A stretch of DNA of 54,181 nt from a virus. The stretch is taken from the IMG/VR virus record IMGVR_UViG_3300036852_000023, positions 1 to 54,181 of that record. One strand, written 5' to 3'. A program made the position numbers and the translations under genes. The notes under the pieces were generated by a model. The model saw only the letters and a program-made list of their open reading frames with translations, was not told the origin of the DNA and made no database searches. Positions 13,615-23,623 of the stretch are shown here, piece after piece; the first letter of the stretch is position 1, and each line of letters starts with the position of its first letter.

Positions 13615-16600
13615 GTGCCGGATATTGGCAGCCTAACGATCACACTTGATGCCTCTCAGGCTAACACAGCGGCTGCCGATCTTGAAAAATTAACTCAAGC
13701 TGGCGAAAAGGCAGAGAATTCTGCGCAAGGCTTAGGCCAGACCTATAGCAAGATTGGCGAGAGCATGACTGTTGCCTCTACAGGCGCATCTGCTCTTGCC
13801 AATGCCTACAAACGGTCGTCGGATCAGTCCGTTCAGCTTAATGAGTCTGGAAAGGCCTTCGTTGCCAGCCTAGATGCGCAAGTCGCCGCATTCCAAAAGC
13901 AAATCGCAATCTTCGGCCAAGCCGCTGAGGCATCACTTCGTTATGATGCTGCCCTTGGTGGCATTTCTTCGTCTGTTGAGCCGACCATCCAAAAGATTGG
14001 GCAGTTACGCGCAGCGCATGAGCAATTAGCCGCTGAGCAGGCTAAGAATCAAGCCGCCAGAGCATTTCTTGATGGGTTGCGCGAAGAAATCGTCCTCGCC
14101 AATAAGGATGAAGAAGCAATCATCCGCTATAAGGCGGAAAAGCTCGGCATTGGCGATACGATTGAACCGTATATCACGCGACTCAACCAGCAGAAAGAGG
14201 CGCAGAATGCAGCCGCTGAAGCTGCATTAAAAGAGACTTTGGCCCAGCGGCAACTCGCACAAGCCAAGCAGGCTAACGAATCAACCATCGCTGGGCTGCG
14301 CGAACGCATCGACATATTTGGTAAGTCTGACGAAGACATTATCCGCTACAAGGCCGCATTGGCTGGCATCGGTAATGAAGTTGAACCGCTTGTTCAGCAA
14401 TTGGAGCGGCTCAAGGCTGAGCAATTGGCAGCTAGTCAGGCGGCGCAGCAAGAGGCTAATTCACAGCGCAAGGCGGCAGAAGCTAAGCAGTCTGCGGCTG
14501 CCAGTGGCGAGGCATTCCTAAATAGCCTGCGCCAACAAGTTGAATTGTCGAAACTGGCCGATAAAAGCCCAACTGGCATTCTTCGATACCAAGCGGCCAT
14601 TGCTGGAGTTTCAAAAGAATCTGAATCTTATATACGCGAGCTAGAAAAAACAGCTAATGCTCAAGGGCGTGTAGGAATTTCTGCCGGTCAGACTCGCGTC
14701 GCATTTCAGCAACTTGGGTTTCAGGTTACTGATATTTTCACTAGCCTGGCAGGTGGACAAAATCCGCTTCTGGTATTCATTCAGCAAGGCGGCCAGATCA
14801 AAGACTCTTTCGGTGGCGCTGGTGCTGCGCTAAAGGCTATCGGCTCGCTTATCACGCCTGTACGGGTGGCAATGCTGGCGCTGGGTGCTGCAGCTGGTGT
14901 AGTGGCGCTAGGATTTGCGGAAAGTATTGGCCAAGCTAAAGAATTCGCCAAGGCTATTGCGCTTAGTGGCAATGCTGCTGGTGTTACAGCAGATCAACTT
15001 ACAGTAATGGCTTCTGCGCTGGCCGCAGCGCGTGGGGAAAATAAATCCGCTACTGAAGCCTTGTCTGCATTCGTGAAGACTGGCGATGTTGCATCCAACA
15101 GTTTGCAAGAATTCTCGCAAATCGCCATTGATTCCCAGCGGGTTCTTGGCATCAGCATTGAAGATACAGTCAAAAAGTTCAGTGAACTAGCCAAAGAACC
15201 TTTCCAAGCATCGCTCAAAATCGCAGAAGCAACAGGGAAGATAACTGCCCAGGAATTGCTGCTTATCAAGGCGCTTGAAGATCAAGGGCGTAAGCAAGAA
15301 GCCGCTACTGCTGCGCAGCAAGCATGGGCGCGTGCTTCTCAAGAATCTATAGCTAGTGTACTTGAAAATCAAAATGACCTAGTTAAAGGCTGGGATGCGG
15401 TAACGGGTGCCATCGGGCGCATGATTGACCGCATGAAAGGCATTGGACAAGTAACTACTGCCCAACAGCAGATTGAAGGTCTTAATCAAGCGATTGAAGC
15501 GGCTAGGGCAGGTGCCGGTAATGTTGCATTGGGCGGGGCTTTGGCTGGTGGCGAACTTAAAGAACTTGAGCGCAAGCGTGATGATTTGCTTGAGTTGCAA
15601 CGCATCCAAGGACGCCAATCTCAAGTAGATGCTGAAAATACCAGATCGAATGAAAGATTCGCTCAGGCTCTACGAGAGAGCAATTCCATCATTGAAGCCG
15701 CTAAATCCAAGACACAGCGTTTCAATGAAGAACTAGCAAAGTATCGAGAGAATTTAGCTGTTCGTCGTTCTAAAACGGATGTTTCTGTCGCACAGCAGGC
15801 TAAAGAAGAGGCCGCATTACGCGAGCAAATCTTCGGCAATGAGAAGAAAACATCAGACAATTCTCGAAAACTACGCAGCGTTGATCTAGCAGACATCAAG
15901 AGAACCTATCAAGAGCGGATAGATACTGTTCGCAATGGTGAACAGGTTGTTGATGCTTTGCGCAATGCTGGCCTAATTGGCGAAAAGGAATATTTCGAGC
16001 TAAGAAAAACATCAATCCGTGAGATTGCAAATCTTCAAGTTCAAGAATTGAACGCTGAAAACGCGCGGCTACGACTTGGCGCGAATAACACTGCGCAACG
16101 TCTGGAAAACCAGAAGCAGATCACGGATAACGAGCGCCGGATTGCCAGCATAACTGCGGCTGCTGATTCTAATCTTAAGGTGTTGGAAATACAGAAAGGC
16201 CAACGTCTGCGCGAAATTAAACGCGCTTATGATGAATTGAGCATTTCTGCCAGTGAATATATTGATACGCTGCGACGCCAAGCGCAACAAGAGGCAGAAG
16301 GTGTTGGACGCGGTAATAAATTCCGTGAAGAAGCCTCGCAGCGTGCAGCCATTAGAGAAAAAGAAATACGTGATCTTAGGGAGCTTGAAAGCTTCCGACG
16401 TCAGAACGCTATAGAAGTCCGCAATGATGATACTGGCGAGACAGTAACTATTCTGACGCCTGAATTACAGGCTCAATATGATGAGAGGCTTCGTATCATC
16501 AAAGAAGGGTCTGCCGCTGAATTAGCTATTTTTGAACAAACTTTAGCGCAAAAAGAAATCGATCAGGCTGATTGGGTTAATGGTGCGAAAGAAGCATTCG

Positions 16601-17250
16601 CCAATTACTATGATGCCGCGCAAGATACGGCAGGGCAATTTGAGGATGTATTCACTGATGCGCTAAAAAATCTTGAAGATGGACTAGTTCAATTCATCAA
16701 GACTGGCAAATTTGACTTCAAGAGCTTCGTTGATTTCATCCAGACTGAACTATTGCGTATATCAGTACGGCAATCGCTTGGCTCTCTATTCGGCATTGGT
16801 GGCGGTGGTGGTGGTGATAGTACAGGATTGATAGGTAGCTTGTTAAGCTTTGGTGCTGGCTTATTTGGCGGTGGCGGCGCACCAGTAGAAGCCACCTATG
16901 GCGCTGGATCATTTGGAGGATACGACTTCGGCGGCGGCGCGGCTGGGGCTGGCGCATTTGATCAATTTAAATTCGGTGGATACCGTGCGCACGGTGGCCC
17001 TGTTGAGGCTGGAACGCTATATCGTGTGAATGAAAATGGCCCTGAATTGTTGAATGTCGCTGGGCAGCAATATTTGATGATGGGCGATCAATCCGGCAAA
17101 GTTTCTGCCAATGACAATTGGAGCGGCGGCGGTGGAGTTACCCAAGTTGTCAACTTCTACTCATCCGGCCCGATTGATAAGCGTACACAGCAACAGGTTG
17201 GCGCAGCGGCATTTAAAGGCGTTTCATCTGCCAGCGCGAGGAATAACTAA
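13615..17250 (+). CDS. Tape measure protein (lambda H-like)
   Basis: At 1,211 residues this is the largest gene and would set tail length and enter the tube lumen. The GTG start at 13615 follows an AAAGGAG site with good spacing and gives MPDIGSLTITLDAS. Residues about 80-345 hold four imperfect repeats of roughly 70 residues, each with an IIRYKAE-type and GIG-type core. Residues about 350-430 include FQVTDIFTSLAGGQNP and VFIQQGGQIKDSFG, the signature of lambda-type tape measures. A hydrophobic stretch follows near 425-450. Long coiled-coil segments and a Gly-rich C-terminus end the protein. Confidence 0.92.
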   Translation: MPDIGSLTITLDASQANTAAADLEKLTQAGEKAENSAQGLGQTYSKIGESMTVASTGASALANAYKRSSDQSVQLNESGKAFVASLDAQVAAFQKQIAIFGQAAEASLRYDAALGGISSSVEPTIQKIGQLRAAHEQLAAEQAKNQAARAFLDGLREEIVLANKDEEAIIRYKAEKLGIGDTIEPYITRLNQQKEAQNAAAEAALKETLAQRQLAQAKQANESTIAGLRERIDIFGKSDEDIIRYKAALAGIGNEVEPLVQQLERLKAEQLAASQAAQQEANSQRKAAEAKQSAAASGEAFLNSLRQQVELSKLADKSPTGILRYQAAIAGVSKESESYIRELEKTANAQGRVGISAGQTRVAFQQLGFQVTDIFTSLAGGQNPLLVFIQQGGQIKDSFGGAGAALKAIGSLITPVRVAMLALGAAAGVVALGFAESIGQAKEFAKAIALSGNAAGVTADQLTVMASALAAARGENKSATEALSAFVKTGDVASNSLQEFSQIAIDSQRVLGISIEDTVKKFSELAKEPFQASLKIAEATGKITAQELLLIKALEDQGRKQEAATAAQQAWARASQESIASVLENQNDLVKGWDAVTGAIGRMIDRMKGIGQVTTAQQQIEGLNQAIEAARAGAGNVALGGALAGGELKELERKRDDLLELQRIQGRQSQVDAENTRSNERFAQALRESNSIIEAAKSKTQRFNEELAKYRENLAVRRSKTDVSVAQQAKEEAALREQIFGNEKKTSDNSRKLRSVDLADIKRTYQERIDTVRNGEQVVDALRNAGLIGEKEYFELRKTSIREIANLQVQELNAENARLRLGANNTAQRLENQKQITDNERRIASITAAADSNLKVLEIQKGQRLREIKRAYDELSISASEYIDTLRRQAQQEAEGVGRGNKFREEASQRAAIREKEIRDLRELESFRRQNAIEVRNDDTGETVTILTPELQAQYDERLRIIKEGSAAELAIFEQTLAQKEIDQADWVNGAKEAFANYYDAAQDTAGQFEDVFTDALKNLEDGLVQFIKTGKFDFKSFVDFIQTELLRISVRQSLGSLFGIGGGGGGDSTGLIGSLLSFGAGLFGGGGAPVEATYGAGSFGGYDFGGGAAGAGAFDQFKFGGYRAHGGPVEAGTLYRVNENGPELLNVAGQQYLMMGDQSGKVSANDNWSGGGGVTQVVNFYSSGPIDKRTQQQVGAAAFKGVSSASARNN

Positions 17251-18158
17251 TGGCCTTGACCGTTTACAATGACGTGATTCTGACGACTGCTCAATTGTCT
17301 GGTATCGGTGTGCGTGGCAAAAATATGCGCAAGAACGAACGGGTTATGAATCAGGGCGGTTTCCAGCAAGCTACGGTCATTTATAGCCAATCATTGCGCC
17401 AATATGAGCTAGGTACTGTGCCGATGCTGCCAGAGGTGTGGGCCACGATTGAAGGGCTTCACGAAGTCACTGACGGCGGCGCAATTGGGTTTTTGATGCA
17501 AGATCCAAAAGACAATCTCGCCACGATTACAAACGGCGTGCTAGTGCCTATTCAGACTGGCGTGACGGCAGGGACTTCTGGGTTTGGTTACGGGGTTCCT
17601 ACTTATCAGATGCATAAGCGCCTGACGTCTATTGGCAGCACTCGCGCATTTGACCGAAAAGTGACGCGGCCTAAGTCACCATCAACGATCGAACGCGGTG
17701 GGGTACCTGTATCGCCAAGCATAAATTACGACACGGGGCTTATAACGTTCACGGCTGATACGTCTGAGGCGATGACGAGCATTACGGTGGGGGCTACGAC
17801 CATTCTTAACTTTGCTTCTGGTGCTGGCATCGTAGCTGCATTGGCCCCTGGCGATCGCGTTTACATCACTGGCGTCACCGGTACCGCCGCAACCACGCTT
17901 AACAATTTGTCGCATGCAATCACGGCAGAGGGTGCTACAAGCCTAACCATATCAACTAATACATCTGGGCTAACTGCGTCAGCTGGAACTGCATTTAAAT
18001 ACCCTCAACCTAATGAGTCATTGATGTGGAGCGGATCATTCTATGTACCTGTCCATTTTATGAATGACGAACTGGATTGGGATTTGATTCGCCCTGGGCC
18101 TTACGATACTAGGCTGCTGGCTGGGCCGTCTGTGATTCTTGAGGAAGTGCGCGAATGA
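17250..18158 (+). CDS. Distal tail protein, DUF2460 family
   Basis: This 302-residue protein occupies the first slot of the tip module seen in gene transfer agents and many siphophages (DUF2460, TIGR02217). The flanks match: an N-terminal SQSLRQYELGTVPM-like region and a C-terminal SGSFYVPVHFMNDELDWD strand with an LEEVRE end. A Thr and Ala-rich insert at about residues 170-250 replaces the normal short loop and looks like an extra beta domain. It overlaps the tape measure stop (TAATG). It would join the tube to the tip hub. Confidence 0.8.
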   Translation: MALTVYNDVILTTAQLSGIGVRGKNMRKNERVMNQGGFQQATVIYSQSLRQYELGTVPMLPEVWATIEGLHEVTDGGAIGFLMQDPKDNLATITNGVLVPIQTGVTAGTSGFGYGVPTYQMHKRLTSIGSTRAFDRKVTRPKSPSTIERGGVPVSPSINYDTGLITFTADTSEAMTSITVGATTILNFASGAGIVAALAPGDRVYITGVTGTAATTLNNLSHAITAEGATSLTISTNTSGLTASAGTAFKYPQPNESLMWSGSFYVPVHFMNDELDWDLIRPGPYDTRLLAGPSVILEEVRE

Positions 18159-19000
18159 AAAGCATATCTGCCGCACTTGAAGCGCATTATGCTAGCGGCT
18201 CGCTAACGATCGCGAAGCTTTGGAAAGTCACGCGCATCGATGGGCAGGTTTTTGGCTTTACAAATATTGACAGAGATATTGTTTATCTCGGCATAACTTA
18301 TGAATCATCAACAGGGATTGAACCTAGCGCATTGCAGAGTAATGCTAGCTTTGCTGTAGATAATCTAGAGATGAAAGGGTTTCTCGCTGGTGCATCTTTG
18401 ACGGCGGCTGAAATCAATGCTGGCCGGTGGGATTATGCCGCGCTAGAGGAATTCGAGGTTAACTGGAAAGATTTGACCATGGGCCATTTAATTGGCCCTA
18501 AAGGCAAGCTAGGCCAAATCGTAAATGGACGCACCACGTTTACAGTTGAGTTCCGGGGAATGGCGCAGGCATTTACCCATGTCATTGGCGAATTGTATGG
18601 CCCTGGATGCCGTGCTGATCTATATGACGCTAGATGCATGGTAAATCCTGCCGCATTCACTTTTACCGATTCTGTTGATACCGTTACATCAAATCGCACT
18701 ATCGCCGCATCTGCATTGACTCAAGCCAATGGATATTTTAATGCCGGCAAAATCACTTTCACCAGTGGCTTAAACAACGGCTTATCCATGGAGGTGAAAT
18801 CATACACCGTCGGCGTGCTCGTTCTCCAATTGCCAATGCCTTACGCGATTGCTGTTGGCGATACATTCAGCGTGCGGCGTGGGTGCAATAAGATTGGGCG
18901 CCTAGGTGATTGCAAGCTTGTGTTCAACAATTATGTAAATTTCCGTGGTGAGGAAGATTTACCAGGCCTAGACAAAATCCTTGAGGTGGGCGGGCGATGA
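18155..19000 (+). CDS. Tail tip hub-associated protein, TIGR02218/DUF2163-like
   Basis: This 281-residue protein has the paired cysteine signatures of the family: GPGCRADLYDARC near residue 150 and RRGCNKIGRLGDCKL near residue 245, followed by a YVNFRGEEDLPG end. In gene transfer agents the equivalent gene (g13) encodes a hub protein with an iron-sulphur-like or disulphide site. Overlaps with both neighbours are four bases, so the four tip genes form one translation unit. Confidence 0.82.
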   Translation: MKSISAALEAHYASGSLTIAKLWKVTRIDGQVFGFTNIDRDIVYLGITYESSTGIEPSALQSNASFAVDNLEMKGFLAGASLTAAEINAGRWDYAALEEFEVNWKDLTMGHLIGPKGKLGQIVNGRTTFTVEFRGMAQAFTHVIGELYGPGCRADLYDARCMVNPAAFTFTDSVDTVTSNRTIAASALTQANGYFNAGKITFTSGLNNGLSMEVKSYTVGVLVLQLPMPYAIAVGDTFSVRRGCNKIGRLGDCKLVFNNYVNFRGEEDLPGLDKILEVGGR

Positions 19001-19398
19001 CGACTAGACAAGACGTTGTAGATGCGGCCCGAAAATATAATGGCGTACGCTGGCACCATCAAGGCCGGTCTATGGCAGGTATTGATTGCGTTGGGCTTGT
19101 GATTAAGGTCGCTCATGATTTGGGATTGAGCGACTTTGATGAAACAGGCTATGGTCGTCTGCCTGAAGGTAAGCGGCTTTTATCCGGTCTTAATGCCCAT
19201 ATGGATCGCGTGAAAGATTATCAAATGGGGGATGTGCTGCTAATGCGGTTCCAGACTGATCCCCAGCATCTGGCAATCGTGACTGATGTCGGGATTATTC
19301 ATGCTCTCACCCAAGGCCGTAAGGTGTTGGAGCACAGCCTTGATGATATTTGGCGCGCGCGCATCATAGCTGCCTATTCTTTCAGAGGGCTTGAATAA
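18997..19398 (+). CDS. NlpC/P60-family tail tip peptidase
   Basis: This 133-residue protein has the catalytic Cys in AGIDCVGLV (Cys31) and the His in QHLAIVTD (near residue 91). These are the expected Cys and His of the papain-like fold. It corresponds to gene transfer agent g14 and lambda K, and would cut peptidoglycan peptides during entry or take part in tip assembly. The size is typical of stand-alone tail peptidases. Confidence 0.85.
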   Translation: MTTRQDVVDAARKYNGVRWHHQGRSMAGIDCVGLVIKVAHDLGLSDFDETGYGRLPEGKRLLSGLNAHMDRVKDYQMGDVLLMRFQTDPQHLAIVTDVGIIHALTQGRKVLEHSLDDIWRARIIAAYSFRGLE

Positions 19399-22300
19399 TG
19401 TCAGGTCGTCTTATTGGTGGTGTAATTGGTGCTGTAATTGGATTCTATTTTGGCGGACCAGCGGGAGCGGCCCAAGGCTTTGCCATTGGATCAACCCTTG
19501 GCGGCCTGTTATTCCCCGGCAAACTGCCTGATGTCTATGGCCCACGCCTTACTGACTTAAAATTACAAGTCTCAACCTATGGGACTATGATCCCAATCTA
19601 TTTCGGTACCAATCGCGGTGCAGGTAACGTGATTTGGAAAACCGATATGGTTGAAACGGAACATACCGAAGAACAAGGCGGCAAGGGTGGCCCGACGCAG
19701 GATTTTCACACATACACCTATTCAGCTAGCTGGGCTATTAGCCTATGTGAAGGGCCAATAGTTGGCGTGCGTAAGATTTGGGCTGATAGTTTTCTAATTT
19801 ATGACGCATCAACGACAAATACGGGCATTTCGTATGCGCCGAGTATTATTAATGGCACGCAAGTAGTATCGACAGGCACACAGTCAATACCTGGCATGAC
19901 CGTCTATCTGGGCACAGAAACACAATTGCCTGACCCGACCATGGAGGCTCATTTCGGCGTCGGCAACGTGACGGCTTATCGTGGGCAGGCCTATATTGTG
20001 ATGACTGACTTTCAATTGGAAAAGTTCGGCAATCGCATGCCAGGCTTCAGTTTTGAAGTGGTTACAGAAGGTTCATTTGGCGATGTAATTTCTTACTACA
20101 CATCAAATAATGAGCTTGATTCAATAGTATATAACCCGCTTCTGAATGAGGTTTGGGTTTCCACGTCTCAAGATGCAGACGTAACTGAGCCAGCATTGAC
20201 TCGCATCAATGCTAATACCGGAGCTGTCGTAGGTTCAACAAGTGTCGGTGAATTTGTATCGTTCTACACTCCGATGATATACGACGAATTTGATCGTGCA
20301 GTGTGGGCATATGCTGCTGGTGGTATCAATAAGATTTATAAGTTTGATGCTGGAACTGGCGCATTCTTATTCAGTGCATCTCAAACAGATAATCAAGGCA
20401 TATATCTAAACCCATTTGATGGGTCTTTGTGGATCAAAAACACAAACAAGGTTACGCAAGTCAATAAAGACACTGGCGCAGCTATTTCTGTATCGGCTGC
20501 ACTAGGCTTCAATATTTACGATCTAACCTTTGCGACTGAAAACCAAGGGCGTAGATTTACGCCTGGCGGCGATACATTCATTGGGAACATTTATCTAACA
20601 TCTAACACTGTTGCGACTAATAAAAATCTGTATCGATACGACAGAACCAGTGCTGGTGTTGAATTGGTTTATACCGATGGGTCTACGCTCACAAACATGG
20701 CGTATGACACGACTAGAAACACGATATGGATTTTGCGTAATAGTGCCACGGCCATGGAATTTGACCCTGAATTTAGGGTAGCAACTGGCGATACGATAAC
20801 TATGGCTGTTGTTCCAACCGGAGGTGTTGGGTCATTTGTCTACGATGCCAATAGAGATATGCTTTGGGCTAGCCGTAGTTCGACCAATACGATTACTGGT
20901 AGCGCAGTATCAACGGGTACTGTTTATAAAACAGTATCTGGCTTAACTTTCAGCCCAACGATATTGCAACCGACATCATTTGCTATGTTTGCAAATGGTA
21001 CGAATATCGATGGTGAAGTCATCAAGATTATTTTTGATCGGCTGACGCCTGGTACGGTTCCATTAAGCGATGTATTAACCTCTATTTCTGAGAGAACCAC
21101 GCAACTTACGGCTTCTGACATTGATGTTACAGGGCAGACTTCTGTCATCGTTGATGGGTATACGATCACGCGTCAATCGCCTGCCCGTGCATGTATTGAG
21201 CAGCTTCAATCAGCATACTTTTTCGATGGTGTGGAATCTGATGGCAAGGCGAAATTCGTCAATCGTGGCGGCACATCTGCGGTAACTATCCCTACCGAAG
21301 ACATTGCAGCCTATCAGGCATACGGAGAAATTCCAGACGATATTGTTATTACCCGTGCGCAGGAAGTTGAACTCCCGAAAGAGGTCAATGTAACTTACAT
21401 TGCAAAAAGTGCTGATTATCAAACCGGAGCACAGCAGAGCCGCCGCTTAGTTGGTGCCGCCGGTCAGGTAACGACTGTTGAATTGCCTATCGTTCTGACT
21501 GACGATAAAGCGCGGCAAATATCTGAAATATCCATGTACAACGCGTGGACGTCGCGCACTGCCTACGAGTTCAGCACGAACCTAAAATACATCAAATACG
21601 AGCCGACCGATATTGTCACTATCGGGAATAAGACCATTCGATTGCTCGAAAAAGAAGAACAACAGGGAATTATCAAATGGAAAGGCCAGGCCGAAGAAAT
21701 TGAAGTCTATTCTCAAGCTGTAACAGGCGTGACGACTAGTTACATACCGCAAACTATTACTGAAACTGTAGCGACAGATTTGATGCTGCTGGATATCCCG
21801 ATGCTGCGTGATTCTGATGATGACGCAGGGTTTTACGCTACGGCAACAGGCTATCGTAGTGGGTGGAATGGTGCGGTATTGTTCAAATCAAATGATGATG
21901 GTGCCAGCTATACCGAAGTGCTCTCACTGACGAACGGTGCTGGAATTGGCTCGGCAACAACGGTGCTTGGCGATTTCTTCGGCGGGAATACATTTGATGA
22001 GGCAAACACTGTAACCGTATCATTGTTGGCTGGGGCGACGTTATCTAGTGCTACCGAATTGGCCGTGTTGAATGGCGGCAATGCTGCGTTGATTGGTGAT
22101 GAAATCATTCAATACAAAACCGCAACGCTAAACGGCGATGGCAGTTACACGATTAGCGGCCTGCTACGTGGCCGCCGTGGCACTGAATGGGCCATGAGCA
22201 CGCATATTGCTGGTGATCGATTCGTGGCGCTATCTAGCAGTACGCTGCGGCGTGTGCCGGCAACTACAGCGGAAATAGGCCTACAGCGTGTTTATAAGGG

Positions 22301-22700
22301 CGTGTCCATTGGTTCATCGCTATCAGATACAACAGCGCAGACATTCACCAATGCAGCCGAAGGGCTTGAATGCTATTCGCCTGTACAATTGGGCGGTGGC
22401 CGCGATGCTTCTGGAAACATAACCATCAATTGGGTGCGCCGTACTCGCATTGGCGGCGAATGGCGTGATTTGGTAGATGTGCCGTTGGGCGAATCGACTG
22501 AATCATACGAAGTAGAGATTTGGAACAGCACATTTACTACTTTGAAACGAACCATAACTGGCATAACCAGCGCGACTACATCTTATAGCTCCGCTAATCA
22601 GGTTACGGATTTTGGAAGTAATCAAGCAACAATTTATGTTCGAGTTTACCAATTGTCGGCCAATGTCGGCAGAGGTGTTAAGCTTCAGGGGACGGTTTAA
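19398..22700 (+). CDS. Tail tip attachment protein (J/GTA g15-like) with inserted beta-propeller-like domain
   Basis: This 1,100-residue host-specificity hub begins with a Gly-rich hydrophobic N-terminus (GGVIGAVIGFYFGGPAGAA) typical of this family. The N-terminal 220 residues and the region from about 520 onward fit the Phage-tail_3 and GTA g15 layout. Between about 225 and 515 is an insert of repeated four-stranded units with recurring motifs such as YNPLLNEVWVS, YDEFDRAVWAY, NPFDGSLWI, YDTTRNTIWIL and YDANRDMLWAS. The roughly 40-60 residue spacing suggests about six blades of an NHL or Kelch-like propeller. The C-terminal third contains RGRRGTEWAMSTHIAGDRFV, seen in other tip proteins. The propeller probably projects sideways and may bind a receptor. 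Confidence 0.85.
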   Translation: MSGRLIGGVIGAVIGFYFGGPAGAAQGFAIGSTLGGLLFPGKLPDVYGPRLTDLKLQVSTYGTMIPIYFGTNRGAGNVIWKTDMVETEHTEEQGGKGGPTQDFHTYTYSASWAISLCEGPIVGVRKIWADSFLIYDASTTNTGISYAPSIINGTQVVSTGTQSIPGMTVYLGTETQLPDPTMEAHFGVGNVTAYRGQAYIVMTDFQLEKFGNRMPGFSFEVVTEGSFGDVISYYTSNNELDSIVYNPLLNEVWVSTSQDADVTEPALTRINANTGAVVGSTSVGEFVSFYTPMIYDEFDRAVWAYAAGGINKIYKFDAGTGAFLFSASQTDNQGIYLNPFDGSLWIKNTNKVTQVNKDTGAAISVSAALGFNIYDLTFATENQGRRFTPGGDTFIGNIYLTSNTVATNKNLYRYDRTSAGVELVYTDGSTLTNMAYDTTRNTIWILRNSATAMEFDPEFRVATGDTITMAVVPTGGVGSFVYDANRDMLWASRSSTNTITGSAVSTGTVYKTVSGLTFSPTILQPTSFAMFANGTNIDGEVIKIIFDRLTPGTVPLSDVLTSISERTTQLTASDIDVTGQTSVIVDGYTITRQSPARACIEQLQSAYFFDGVESDGKAKFVNRGGTSAVTIPTEDIAAYQAYGEIPDDIVITRAQEVELPKEVNVTYIAKSADYQTGAQQSRRLVGAAGQVTTVELPIVLTDDKARQISEISMYNAWTSRTAYEFSTNLKYIKYEPTDIVTIGNKTIRLLEKEEQQGIIKWKGQAEEIEVYSQAVTGVTTSYIPQTITETVATDLMLLDIPMLRDSDDDAGFYATATGYRSGWNGAVLFKSNDDGASYTEVLSLTNGAGIGSATTVLGDFFGGNTFDEANTVTVSLLAGATLSSATELAVLNGGNAALIGDEIIQYKTATLNGDGSYTISGLLRGRRGTEWAMSTHIAGDRFVALSSSTLRRVPATTAEIGLQRVYKGVSIGSSLSDTTAQTFTNAAEGLECYSPVQLGGGRDASGNITINWVRRTRIGGEWRDLVDVPLGESTESYEVEIWNSTFTTLKRTITGITSATTSYSSANQVTDFGSNQATIYVRVYQLSANVGRGVKLQGTV

Positions 22701-23347
22701 TGGCAAATAGCACTACGAATTTGGATTTGATTAGCTCAAGCCAATCGGGAAAAGAAACCACGGCCAATGCCGGATCCGATGCGAGCTCGCCAGCGACTGC
22801 ATTTGGCAGACGCGCATCTACTACTGCTGGGCTGACGTGGGGATATCTGGGCGGGACATTATGGGTTGATGGCGTACTAACTCAAATCGCCAATGGAACA
22901 GTTGCATTAACAGCCAGCACAACGAATTACGTTGAACGAACACGTGCTGGCGTAGTGAGCAAGAATACGACCGGCTTTACTGCTGGGCAAATCCCGCTAT
23001 ATCAAATCGTAACAGGCGCATCTACGATCACCAGCTATACCGATTACCGCCTGAGCAATACGCCGTTTACTGGTCGTCTAGTCCTTGCGATGGCCGATGC
23101 AAATAAGACGCTAACCGAAGCACAGGCAGCGAATCAGATTATTGAATTGACGGGCGCATTGACCGCGCTACGTGACGTTATAGTGCCTCTAGCGGTGCAA
23201 CAATGGACGATATTTGCTAATGTGACTGGCGGCTTTGGCGTGCGGATTATCGGTGCAACCGGGACGGGCATTACGATTGCTGATGGGAAACGGGCTATTT
23301 GCTACAGCGATAATACAAACGTAGTTCGCGCAACTGCTGATGTATAA
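22700..23347 (+). CDS. Tail fibre / tip-associated protein
   Basis: This 215-residue beta-rich protein overlaps the tip gene (TAATG). It has a Ser and Ala-rich start, a TWGYLGGTLWVDGVLTQIANG segment that recurs in phage fibre proteins as a DUF2793-like unit, and a C-terminal QQWTIFANVTGGFGVRI domain. It is short for a receptor-binding fibre and probably forms a stubby central fibre. Its C-terminal domain resembles the 128-residue protein at 6610 in general type. Confidence 0.7.
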   Translation: MANSTTNLDLISSSQSGKETTANAGSDASSPATAFGRRASTTAGLTWGYLGGTLWVDGVLTQIANGTVALTASTTNYVERTRAGVVSKNTTGFTAGQIPLYQIVTGASTITSYTDYRLSNTPFTGRLVLAMADANKTLTEAQAANQIIELTGALTALRDVIVPLAVQQWTIFANVTGGFGVRIIGATGTGITIADGKRAICYSDNTNVVRATADV

Positions 23348-23422
23348 TGCATAAAATGCGCGAATAATCAATACATTCAGGAAATAATCCGCCTATTACG
23401 CTACAATAGAGTGTTAATAATT

Positions 23423-23623
23423 ATGTCTAATGTCGAGGCCAGACCAATGCAGCAAGAAATCGCTAGCGCCGCCGTAAGAGTGGCCCCGTCATTTGGTACC
23501 GCTGCATGGTCAATCTTTGGGCTGCCGTGGGGTTCAATAGCCGCCATGCTTGGCTCAATCTATACCATCCTGATGATTAGTTTTTTGATCTATGATCGGT
23601 TCTTTAAGGTAGATAAAAAGTGA
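23423..23623 (+). CDS. Putative holin
   Basis: The start at ATG 23423 gives 66 residues. A Gly and aromatic-rich segment (GTAAWSIFGLPWGSIAAML) and a clear membrane span (SIYTILMISFLIYDRFF) are followed by a short basic tail. Gene position directly before the endolysin, with an overlap of four bases, and this layout fit a small class II type holin. A TACAAT hexamer lies just upstream but without a good -35. Confidence 0.75.
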   Translation: MSNVEARPMQQEIASAAVRVAPSFGTAAWSIFGLPWGSIAAMLGSIYTILMISFLIYDRFFKVDKK

